Positions 8,344 to 17,171 of a DNA stretch of 64,000 nucleotides are shown here, one piece after another (position 1 is the first letter of the stretch; each line of letters begins with the position of its first letter). The position numbers were made by a program, and so were the translations under genes. The stretch covers positions 403,332 through 467,331 of the forward strand of contig NZ_SMRP01000001.1 in NCBI RefSeq assembly GCF_004353915.1, in the 5' to 3' direction. This DNA comes from Paraburkholderia silviterrae. Lineage in GTDB: Bacteria; Pseudomonadota; Gammaproteobacteria; Burkholderiales; Burkholderiaceae. Below the pieces are notes generated by a model that ran no database searches, was not told the DNA's origin, and saw only the letters and a list, made by a program, of their open reading frames with translations.

Positions 8344-11300
8344 TCAAAAATCTCCACACCCATGCTGCCCATTGATCAGCATGCAGCTGTTCAGATTAGG
8401 CTGCGAGCGCACGCGCTTCCATTCCACCGCGAGCAGGTCCTGATTGTCTCCGGGCGCGTTGGTCGTGAACAGCGGCTGATTCGACCCGACACAGATATTG
8501 GTGCCCTGCAGGTTGTTCTCGTACACGAAGGTCTTCTCGCTCATGCCGAAGAACGACTGCATCGCATTCACCGCCGACGGCAGATCGAGCGCGTACGGCA
8601 GCGTCACCGTCAGCGTGCCCGGCACGTTCTGCACGATATAGCCCACGTTCGAGAGGAACGACAGATCGATCGCGTACTGCCCCGGAAGCGAGCCCGTTGT
8701 CGCGCTGGTCGAGAGCGTGCCGCTCAGCGTGGAGGCGGGGTCGCCATTGATGAGGCCGGTCACGGTGAAGCCCAGGTTCGGATTCGGCGCACCATAGATT
8801 TTCGTCTCGCCATCGGCGGTGACGATCACCGTGGGCCGCGCGACGTACACGAAATGGTCGCCCGTGAGCGGCACGACGCCGCCCCAGCTGCATCCCGCAC
8901 CGAAGGTACAGCCATAGAAGTTCGGTTGCGCCGTGTTGGGCTGCACGTTGCCGCGCGTCTCGCCGTTCCATGTCGAGGCCCAGATGCGCCAGCCGTTGGT
9001 CGCGCTCACCGTGCCGGTGCCGTTGTCGGTGAAAACGCCGTTCTCCATCACGAGATCGATCGTGCCGCCCGCGCTCAGGTTCGTGTTCTTGCCGCCCGTG
9101 GGGCCGTTCGGTGCAGCCGTGCCGCCGCCGAGGCCGATGCCGCCCGTCGCGGCCTGGGCCAGCAGGTTACCGGTGAGACTGGAGTTGGTCGCGTCGATGG
9201 TGGTGGCCACGTTCGACGCCGCGTCGAACGACTTGCTCACGATCGGGCCTATCACGAAGCTCGTCGAGTTCAGGAAATTCACGGTGCCCGCGTTGAGCAT
9301 CGCGAGCACGCCAACGTCGTTTTGCGGATCGTTCAACGTGAAGTTGCCGGGCCCTTCGAGCAGCAGGCCGGCCGCCTGGATGCCGCCCGGGTCCGTGACC
9401 GCGCCCGCCGAGGCGAGCGTGAGCGTATTGCTGCCGAGCGAGATGCCGTAGAGCAACTGGATGCCCTTGCTGCCGCTGCCCGTGTTGATGAGCGTGAGGC
9501 TCTGGTTGGCGGTGGGCTTGCTCAGCGAGGTGCACGCGCCTTGCGAGGGACACACGCCGCTCACCTCGATGAGGCCCGTCTGCGTGCTCGAGCCCAGCAC
9601 GAGCGTCGAGAAGCCGGAGAATAGCGAATACGTGGCCGCGTCGATGCTCAAGCCCGCCGCGCCGGTACCGAACAGCGTGATCGGCGTGCCGTCCAGGGCG
9701 GTGAAGTCGAAAGTCGTCGGGTTGATGCTCGCGGGCATGAACGCGAGCGTGCCGCCCGAGGACGTGATGGCTGCGCCGTCGTCGACGAAGCTCGTCGCGG
9801 TGCCGTCGTTGGCGGCGCGCACGACGAGCGTGCCGTTGACGCCAGCGTTCACCTGCACGGTGCCCGAGGTGTAGAAGAAGTTGCTGCTGGACACCGGCAC
9901 AGCGCCCAGGGCGACGCCCGCATCTGACGTGTTGGTCGAGCCCGCGATCGAAATCGTGGTGTTGGGCGCTGTGGCTGTGATCGTGCCGTTGTAGATGAGC
10001 GTGCCGTAGTCATACTGGGTGTTGCCGCCGCTCGCGGTCGTGGTGGGACTCGTCACCACGCCGCGGATGTCGATGGCGCCGCCATTGTTCGAGGTGATCT
10101 GCGAGCCGTCGGCGATGAGCACGCCTTGGGCGTTGGAGCCGGAGCCGCTGCCGTGGATCGAGAGCGTGCCGCTGCCGGTGGTGATCGTGGTGGGCGGCGC
10201 AGAGACGGTTACGAAGGAGGATGAGCTGGAATCGGAGTTCGCCGCGCCAAGCACCACGCCGCTCGACGAGCGTCCGGTCGTGGGCGTACCCGTCGTAAGG
10301 CCCGTGAGTGCGATGGTGCCGCTAGTCGAGGTGATGTCCGCGCCGATGAGGTTCACTGCGATGCTGCCATTCGTCGTCGCGGGTACGCTGCCCTTCACCG
10401 CAATCGCGCCGCTGCCGGTCTGGATCGTCGGCTGTGCCGGGGTGCTGCCGTTCGCGGTGTAGCCGCCGGCGAGGAGCATGCCATAGGCAGAAGCCGTTGC
10501 GCCTGTCGTCGTGCCGTTCAATGTCACACTGCCGGTGGTGGTCTGGATCGAGCTGCTGGATGCCACGATGCCGACGCCGTCCGTTGGCGATTGGCTTTGT
10601 GCATCGTTCACCGTCCCGGTCACCAGCACATTGCCGGCCCCCGAACTGACCAGCGTATTGGAAATCCCGACACCACTCCCGCTCGAACCGACATTGGCCG
10701 TGCCGGTCAGTGTGACGGCGCCGCCAGCCGTCGTTAGTGCCGCATCGCCGATACTGACGCCTTCGCCGTAGTAGCTCGTCGCCGTACCCGTGATATCAAT
10801 CACGCCACTACCGCCCGCCGAAAGCGCGGTGTTGGACGAACCCGCTACCGGGCCCTCGAGATGCACGCCGAATGTGAAAGTTTGCGCACTGCTCTGCGAG
10901 GTTCCGGTGAGCGCGATATTGCCGCCGCTCGTAGTGAGCGCGCCGCCCTGCATCAGGAGGCCGTCCGCAACAAAATAGCCCGCCACCGTGCCGGTCACCC
11001 CGATCGCCCCGGTGGTGGTCTGAATGCTCGTGCCCGTGAGCGATGTGCCGTACGCAAAATAGGAATCCGTCGTGCCGGACGGCGTCGTGACCGCCGGCAC
11101 CGTTCCCGTCACCTGAATCTCACCCGCCTGGCCGGTGAGCGTCGCGCCGTTGAGCGACACGCCATATGCGATGCCGGCCGTGTTGGTCGCCGTGCCCGAT
11201 AGGCCGATCGTCCCGGTACCGGTTGCACTGAACGCCGCGTTGCCGGTCGGGCTGGGCTGACTGCTCACATAATCGCCCTGCACATGGACGCCGTAATTCG

Positions 11301-14300
11301 TCCCATTTCCGGCCGCGTTCGAGGCGCCAGTCAGGCTGATCGAGCCGCCCGCCGCGTGGACACCGCTTTGGGACATATCAACGCCCGTGCCTGGGCCGGT
11401 CGCGGTTCCGTTCAGCGTCGCGTTTCCACTGCCAGTGGCAATCAGCGAATAGCTCAGCGCAATGCCGTCGCTGCTGCCGTTGCCAGTCAGCGTCACCGCG
11501 CCGCTGGTATTGCCGATGGTCGACGTATTGAGTTGAATGCCGGCCACGGCAGTCGACCCCGATGCCGTGCTGTACAACCCGATTGCTCCGCCGTTCGCAG
11601 CAATCGACGTATTCGATAGCCGGATCCCATCGCCCGGCCCGTTTTGCACGGTGCCCGTGAGCGTGACGGCACCGGTGCCGGTAACGTCGATGGCGGGCGT
11701 GCTGCCGGCGCCCAAGCCCGAGATCGAAATGCCGTCATAACTGGAAGACGAGGTGGTAAAACTGGCATCGCCGGTGCCTGTCAGCATGACCGTTCCGTTC
11801 GTACTCCCGATCGTGCTCTGATTCAATGAAATGCCGTTGCCGTCATAGAGCGACGTGCCCGTGACGGTCACGTTGCCGCCCGCCGCGCTGATCGCAGAAT
11901 ATCCGAGGGCAACGCCGTCGCCGAAACCGTTCGTGCCCGTGATGTTGACGGCGCCGCCCTGCGTGTTGATGGTCGAGTTCTGGATGTTGACCGCGCTGCT
12001 GCCCGTGTCGCCGATCGTGAACGTCCCGCCGTTGGTGTTGATGGTCGTGCCGGAAATCGTCACGCCATAAGCAGCCCCCTCTCCGCCCGCGTTGGCATCG
12101 AACGTGATGTTCAGCGGGCCGGCGCCTGCGGCTGTGTTGATCGTGGCGACGCCATTGTTGTAGATGTTATTGCTGGGGTTGACGTTGACGCTGCCGGCTG
12201 CGTTGAGAGACAACTTAGCCGCGCCACTCGCCGTGCTCACGATGGGCGTATAGACATTGATATCGCCCGAAGTCGTCGATGCAATGAAATTGCCGGCCAG
12301 CGAGATTGTGGTCAGCGGACCGAACGAACTGGTAGTATCCGCCCCCGTTGCGTAGCCGAGCACGAACGGTAGAGTGATCGTGAAGCCTTGCGAATCAACG
12401 AAATTCACGTTGCCCGTTCCAACGGCAGACAAGAAATTGATTGCGTTCTCCGCGTTGGTCAGCGTGAAAGTGCCCGGTCCCGCGAGCTCCAGATGGCCGG
12501 CCCGAATTGCACCGCCCTGTGTAACCGGCCCCGCCGAGGCCAGCGTCATGTAGCCCAGCGCCACCGCGCCCGATGGCAGCGAAATGCCCTGGCTACCCGA
12601 ACCATTCGATTCGAGCGTGACGTAGGTCGAAAACGAGGTCGAAGGGTATACGGTGATGAGACCGGTTTGCGTCGAACTGCCGATCACCACGGTCCCGAAA
12701 CCGGAGAACAGATTCAACGCGGCCGCGTTTATGCTGAAACCGGGAGCATTGCTATTCACATTAATCGGTGTGGCATCCGAATTACTGATGCTGAAGTCCG
12801 AGTTGACGACACCCGGCAGGAGCACGAGGCTACCCGTGCCAGGCGCGTTCTGCGCTGTCCCGTAGACCGCAAAGCTAGTGGCATTGCCGTTGTTGGCAGC
12901 CCGGATAATCACCGTGCCACCCGGGCCCGGCGAGAAATCCGGGGTGCCGGTCTGCTGACCATTCAGGATGCTCGACACCTCAACGCCAAGGCTCGCCGAG
13001 TTGGATGATCCCGCAATCGAGATCGTGCCGACATCCGCCAAGAGGCTTACCGAATTGCCGATCTCCACGCCCTGATCAGTCAAGAAGCTGTCGTCCGTGC
13101 GGCCACCAAGTAGCTGTCCGCGAATATCGATCGATCCGCGGCCAGCAGCCAGAATCACCGACGCATCGTCGATTGCGACACCCGAAACCTGGTAGTTCTC
13201 GTTGCCGACCGGATCCGACCCAATACCGTAGATACGGATCGAGCCACTGCCTGAGTTCACCGAAGAGCGATCGGCCGACGCCACCACGCCTCCCGGTTGA
13301 GGCTGCACTGCCGAACTGATATACACGCCGCCTATCGGCTTGTTCGTACCACTTCCCTGATTCCCCTCGATCTCGATATCGCCCGTAGACGACACGATGG
13401 TCGAACTGAAGATGCCGACTGCGTCCAGATTGCTCTGCCCGCTGACGGGAACGGCGCCGGGTGCCTGTCCGTGTATCGTGATCGAGCCGCTTGACAGCGT
13501 CGATGACAGTCCCACTGTCGCGTTGATGTCCGCATACGAGAGCAGCACAGCCGCACCATCGAACGTCCCCGGCTTTCCCGCTTGCTCGCCAATCGTGATG
13601 TCACCGCCATTCGAGAACAGCGTGACCGGCGAACCCGATAGGCCATTCAACGAAATGACATTGCCGCTCGTCGTGTTGCCTGCGTTGGCGTCGAGCACGA
13701 TGCCAAGCGCGCCCGACGACGACTCGATGCTCACCGAGGAGCCCAGCGAGATCGAGCCCCCCGCGCTCAACGTGAGCGTGGCGTCACCGCCTGTCGTCTT
13801 CGCGATGGAGACGCCCGAGTTGACGTTGATGTTGCCGTCCGGCGTGGCCAGGGTCACTGAGGTGCCGCTGTTCAGCGACGTCTGGATCTGCTGCTGGTAG
13901 ACGTACGTGTCGTTGGCAGGACCACTGACCGGGCCGAACACGATGGAGGAGCCGCTCGTGGTACCGGTCGACCCCAGGCATTCCACGCAAACGACGATGT
14001 TGTCCGGATCGAGCAGCCATTGGCCGGCCTTGCCGCGTGCGGCGGAAGCATCGATCGTCGCGCCGTTCACGTCGAGCGCCGCACCCGAGGTTTCGATCAA
14101 CCCACCATCACCGCCCTGCGGCCCACCACGCGCCGTAAGCGTGCCGTACAGTCGCGCCGCCGTGAGGCCATACGCCACGATATGCCCACCATTGCCATTC
14201 GTGATCGCATCCGCACGAATCTGCGCGTTCGGATCCATCCACACCGCGTTTGCATCGCGTATCGTCGGATCCGCTCCCGCGGCACCGCCGCCAAACCGCA

Positions 14301-15396
14301 CGCTGCCCCCACCTGCCGCGCCGCTCGCATTCACATTCGCGCCCGCCAGCAACGCGACGTTATACCCCGTCACATCCACCTGCCCGCCCGTAAGCCCCGC
14401 ACCGCCCGTCGCATCGAGCGTGCCGGAAACAAGCGTCTCTCCATTCATCCCGCCATCGAGCACGATATGCCCGTCACGCTCTGCAAGACTCTGTGCGCGC
14501 ACGATGCCCTGCTGGTTGATGACCGTGCCCGCCAGCGCGTCGGCGGTCTGCGCGCTCATCACCACAGTGCCGCCGTCGGCGGCGAGCGTGCCTGTATTGC
14601 CAAGGAACGCGTTGGCCGTACCCGAATTGACCTTCAGCGTGGTGAGCCCGTCCCCCGCGAAGTCGAGCGTGACATCACTGCCTGCGCCCACCGCCACGGT
14701 ACCGAGCTTAGCCGCCACCATGCCGCTGTTGGTGACCGAGCCGCCGAGCAGCGCGATGGTGCCGCCATCGCCCGCCGTGATCGACCCGGCATTGACCACG
14801 GCGCCAGGCGAGTTGCCGACGAAATGGAAATTGCCCGCAAGAAAATCCGCATTCGAAATACCGAGCGTGGACGCCACGAGCGAGCCCACGTTCACCGAAG
14901 ACCCCGGTGCAAAGATCACGCCCGCCGGATTGACGAGAAAGACGCGGCCGTTCGCGCTCAAGCGTCCGGCGATGCTGCTCGGGTCGTTGCCCACCACGCG
15001 GTTGAGCAGCGCGGCCGTGACCGAGGGCTGCGCGATATTCACGGCCTCGCCCGCGCCGATCGAGAACGTGTTCCAGTTCACGATGGCGTTCGGCGTGCTC
15101 TGCGTGATGTTCATCTGCGAGGAACTGGGCGAGCTCACCGTCACGCCGCCCGCCACCACTTGCGCGCCCGTGGGGTTGGCCAGCACCGACGAAGCCCAGA
15201 TGGCCTCGAACAGCGCCACCACGACGCTCGCGATCGCCTTCGCCTGGAGCGGGTGCGCGTGCCTTGTCGCCGCCCGCGCATGGGCACGGCGCCGGAGGTT
15301 CGCCGTATCCGAGTGTCCCTTGCGTCCCGTCTCACACGCGCGCTCAGTGGCCCGTTCAGTGGCCGCACCGGGCCGATTGCCGCCACGCTCGTTCAT
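8344..15396 (-). CDS. TpsA: two-partner-secretion filamentous adhesin/exoprotein
   Basis: A 2350-residue exoprotein exported across the outer membrane by the TpsB partner just upstream. The ATG at 15396 is chosen because a GAGG ribosome site precedes it at six bases. A long signal region ends near residue 73 (SSVLA, then NPTGAQV). The TPS haemagglutinin-activity domain follows at about 75-330, with NWNTFSIG, the NPAGVIFAPGSSV motif and LLNRVVG. The centre, about 1000-1900, is built of degenerate repeats around TLTGT and GNVTVTGT, as expected for a beta-helix. An MBG-like module lies near 2200-2290 (TVTADGETKIYGAPNPNLGF). The C-terminus has cysteines spaced CX8C (CMLINGQHGC), as in HMW1-type anchored adhesins. 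No toxin domain is seen at the C-terminus. Confidence 0.88.
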   Translation of the reverse strand: MNERGGNRPGAATERATERACETGRKGHSDTANLRRRAHARAATRHAHPLQAKAIASVVVALFEAIWASSVLANPTGAQVVAGGVTVSSPSSSQMNITQSTPNAIVNWNTFSIGAGEAVNIAQPSVTAALLNRVVGNDPSSIAGRLSANGRVFLVNPAGVIFAPGSSVNVGSLVASTLGISNADFLAGNFHFVGNSPGAVVNAGSITAGDGGTIALLGGSVTNSGMVAAKLGTVAVGAGSDVTLDFAGDGLTTLKVNSGTANAFLGNTGTLAADGGTVVMSAQTADALAGTVINQQGIVRAQSLAERDGHIVLDGGMNGETLVSGTLDATGGAGLTGGQVDVTGYNVALLAGANVNASGAAGGGSVRFGGGAAGADPTIRDANAVWMDPNAQIRADAITNGNGGHIVAYGLTAARLYGTLTARGGPQGGDGGLIETSGAALDVNGATIDASAARGKAGQWLLDPDNIVVCVECLGSTGTTSGSSIVFGPVSGPANDTYVYQQQIQTSLNSGTSVTLATPDGNINVNSGVSIAKTTGGDATLTLSAGGSISLGSSVSIESSSGALGIVLDANAGNTTSGNVISLNGLSGSPVTLFSNGGDITIGEQAGKPGTFDGAAVLLSYADINATVGLSSTLSSGSITIHGQAPGAVPVSGQSNLDAVGIFSSTIVSSTGDIEIEGNQGSGTNKPIGGVYISSAVQPQPGGVVASADRSSVNSGSGSIRIYGIGSDPVGNENYQVSGVAIDDASVILAAGRGSIDIRGQLLGGRTDDSFLTDQGVEIGNSVSLLADVGTISIAGSSNSASLGVEVSSILNGQQTGTPDFSPGPGGTVIIRAANNGNATSFAVYGTAQNAPGTGSLVLLPGVVNSDFSISNSDATPINVNSNAPGFSINAAALNLFSGFGTVVIGSSTQTGLITVYPSTSFSTYVTLESNGSGSQGISLPSGAVALGYMTLASAGPVTQGGAIRAGHLELAGPGTFTLTNAENAINFLSAVGTGNVNFVDSQGFTITLPFVLGYATGADTTSSFGPLTTISLAGNFIASTTSGDINVYTPIVSTASGAAKLSLNAAGSVNVNPSNNIYNNGVATINTAAGAGPLNITFDANAGGEGAAYGVTISGTTINTNGGTFTIGDTGSSAVNIQNSTINTQGGAVNITGTNGFGDGVALGYSAISAAGGNVTVTGTSLYDGNGISLNQSTIGSTNGTVMLTGTGDASFTTSSSSYDGISISGLGAGSTPAIDVTGTGAVTLTGTVQNGPGDGIRLSNTSIAANGGAIGLYSTASGSTAVAGIQLNTSTIGNTSGAVTLTGNGSSDGIALSYSLIATGSGNATLNGTATGPGTGVDMSQSGVHAAGGSISLTGASNAAGNGTNYGVHVQGDYVSSQPSPTGNAAFSATGTGTIGLSGTATNTAGIAYGVSLNGATLTGQAGEIQVTGTVPAVTTPSGTTDSYFAYGTSLTGTSIQTTTGAIGVTGTVAGYFVADGLLMQGGALTTSGGNIALTGTSQSSAQTFTFGVHLEGPVAGSSNTALSAGGSGVIDITGTATSYYGEGVSIGDAALTTAGGAVTLTGTANVGSSGSGVGISNTLVSSGAGNVLVTGTVNDAQSQSPTDGVGIVASSSSIQTTTGSVTLNGTTTGATASAYGMLLAGGYTANGSTPAQPTIQTGSGAIAVKGSVPATTNGSIAVNLIGADITSTSGTIALTGLTTGTPTTGRSSSGVVLGAANSDSSSSSFVTVSAPPTTITTGSGTLSIHGSGSGSNAQGVLIADGSQITSNNGGAIDIRGVVTSPTTTASGGNTQYDYGTLIYNGTITATAPNTTISIAGSTNTSDAGVALGAVPVSSSNFFYTSGTVQVNAGVNGTLVVRAANDGTATSFVDDGAAITSSGGTLAFMPASINPTTFDFTALDGTPITLFGTGAAGLSIDAATYSLFSGFSTLVLGSSTQTGLIEVSGVCPSQGACTSLSKPTANQSLTLINTGSGSKGIQLLYGISLGSNTLTLASAGAVTDPGGIQAAGLLLEGPGNFTLNDPQNDVGVLAMLNAGTVNFLNSTSFVIGPIVSKSFDAASNVATTIDATNSSLTGNLLAQAATGGIGLGGGTAAPNGPTGGKNTNLSAGGTIDLVMENGVFTDNGTGTVSATNGWRIWASTWNGETRGNVQPNTAQPNFYGCTFGAGCSWGGVVPLTGDHFVYVARPTVIVTADGETKIYGAPNPNLGFTVTGLINGDPASTLSGTLSTSATTGSLPGQYAIDLSFLSNVGYIVQNVPGTLTVTLPYALDLPSAVNAMQSFFGMSEKTFVYENNLQGTNICVGSNQPLFTTNAPGDNQDLLAVEWKRVRSQPNLNSCMLINGQHGCGDF

Positions 15397-15490
15397 CGCA
15401 CACCTCACGAACCGGGCCGCACCCGGCACTGTCCCTGTCTCGTCCCACCGCGGCGTTGCGCGGCTCATCGGCCCAACCCGGCCGGCCGCT

Positions 15491-17170
15491 TCAAAACGTC
15501 TTGCTCAACTGCATATAGAACGTCGGCAGCTTGTCGTTGCCGGTCGTGTCGGGCGAGGTCGTGCGCCACGCCACAGTGCCCTGCCACGAGAACCCATACG
15601 GCAGCGCGAGGTACGCGCCAATGCCCGCGCCGCTGCGCGTGATGTTGTTCGGCCCCTGGTTCGGGCGCGGGTTCGCGTTGTACCAGCCGGTGCCGAAGTC
15701 GAAGAACGTGAACGCCGTGATCTTCGAGTTCACCGCGTAACGCACTTCGGCGGTCGCAACGAACCCTTCGTCGACAAGTCCTTCGGAGGCCGAATAAGCG
15801 CGCACCGCGTGCGGCCCGCCCAGCAGGAAGCGCGACGAGTTGTCGAGCGTGGTGCCCGCCCATTGCCCCGAGAAGCCGACGAAGACGCTCACCTTCTCGG
15901 TCACCGCGTTCAGCCGGTTGGCGAAGAAGGTCGCGCGCACTTCATTGCCCGCGGTATTGCGCCCGAACGCCGACTGGTCGATGGCGTAGTTGGCGGCGTC
16001 CTTGAAATGCAGGCTGCCGATCAGCAGCTCGACGTCGGCACTGTTGAAGCCGCCGCCGAACAGCGCGTCGCGGCTTTCATAGGTGAGCCCCACGCTACCT
16101 TCGACCATCGAGCGACGGTTGTGGTCGTCGACGATGCCGATGTTGTCCGAGAGATCGCGGTACTCGAAATTCGCGCGCGCGAGCAGGTTCTGGTTGCGTG
16201 TGCGCAGCAGCGGATGCGTGACCGTGAGGTCGACCACGGTGGCGTCGCCGGTGGCGTCGAGCGAGGAAAACTCCTTGCCGAGCGTGTAGTTCAGGCGCGC
16301 CACCGCCACGCCCACGCGCGTGCCGTATGCGTTCACGGGCGCCTCGTAGCCGACGCGGCCATACACGGTGTCCAGACGCTCGGCGCCGAGGATGCGCAAA
16401 TCGAGGTTGTCGCCGATGCCGAACGGCGAGTTCAGCCGCGCGAGCGCGCCCAGGCGCCAGGTGCCGCTCGTGGAGGCGCCGTAGTTGTCGAGGTCGACGG
16501 CGAAGGTCCAGCGCTTCGCGGGCGCGACGCTGATCGTGAGATCGACGGTGCCCGGCTCGCTGCCCGCCTCGATGGCCGAGGTCACGGTGATGCCCGGCAA
16601 GTCGGAGAGCAGCAGCATGGTGCGCTCGAGCGCCTGCTGCTGCAGCGGCGCGCCCACCGGAATCTGCTCCACGCGCTCGCGCAGCAGCGACTCCTTGATC
16701 GGCGTGCCAGCGGCCACGTTCAGGCGCACGTGCCCCACGCGCCCTTCGAGCACGCTCATCGTCACGTAGCCCGAGGTCACGTCCTGCGGCGGGATCACGA
16801 CTTGTGCGAGCACATAGCCGCGCGCGCGATAGATCTGCGTGATCTGGGCGGCAATGGCCTGCAGGTCGGCGAAGCTCACCTCGCTGCCGATCTTGCCCTG
16901 CACGGGTGCCAGCAGCTCATCGCTCGGAATGGTGTCGTTGCCCTTGAGCGCGATGCCCTTGAGCACGAAGCTCGCCCCGCCCGGCTGCGCGGGCGCCGCG
17001 TTCTCCTGCGGCACCGCGGGCAGCGCGCCCGCGCCGCCCGGGGGCGCTGGGCGCGTCTCGCGCGGCTGCGTCTGGTTCAGGATCGTGCCAGTGTTAGGCA
17101 GCGTCTGTCCCCAGGCGAAAGCGCTGCTCGAGCAAGCGAGTGCGGCAATCGTTCGGATTCCTTTTTTCAT
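15491..17170 (-). CDS. TpsB: ShlB/FhaC/HMW1B-type outer-membrane transporter
   Basis: The 559-residue product is an Omp85-superfamily two-partner transporter. A signal peptide ends near residue 22 (SSSAFAWGQ), followed by a Pro-rich linker. A POTRA_2-type domain lies at about 65-145 (FVLKGIALKGNDTIPSDEL, then YRARGYVLAQVVIPPQ), then a second POTRA-like segment with GRVGHVRL. The beta-barrel fills about 210-559 and ends in the terminal Phe typical of outer-membrane barrels (YMQLSKTF). It starts one base after the CHAT gene stop, so translation is probably coupled, and it precedes tpsA by 94 bases. Its substrate is almost certainly that TpsA. Confidence 0.92.
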   Translation of the reverse strand: MKKGIRTIAALACSSSAFAWGQTLPNTGTILNQTQPRETRPAPPGGAGALPAVPQENAAPAQPGGASFVLKGIALKGNDTIPSDELLAPVQGKIGSEVSFADLQAIAAQITQIYRARGYVLAQVVIPPQDVTSGYVTMSVLEGRVGHVRLNVAAGTPIKESLLRERVEQIPVGAPLQQQALERTMLLLSDLPGITVTSAIEAGSEPGTVDLTISVAPAKRWTFAVDLDNYGASTSGTWRLGALARLNSPFGIGDNLDLRILGAERLDTVYGRVGYEAPVNAYGTRVGVAVARLNYTLGKEFSSLDATGDATVVDLTVTHPLLRTRNQNLLARANFEYRDLSDNIGIVDDHNRRSMVEGSVGLTYESRDALFGGGFNSADVELLIGSLHFKDAANYAIDQSAFGRNTAGNEVRATFFANRLNAVTEKVSVFVGFSGQWAGTTLDNSSRFLLGGPHAVRAYSASEGLVDEGFVATAEVRYAVNSKITAFTFFDFGTGWYNANPRPNQGPNNITRSGAGIGAYLALPYGFSWQGTVAWRTTSPDTTGNDKLPTFYMQLSKTF

Positions 17171-17171
17171 G

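Noticed and set aside
8344..8900. Contact-dependent-inhibition toxin at the TpsA C-terminus with the next gene as immunity protein
   Set aside because: No VENN-type motif or toxin domain is visible; the C-terminus looks like an MBG module plus a cysteine anchor, and the next gene resembles a cyclase, not an immunity protein.
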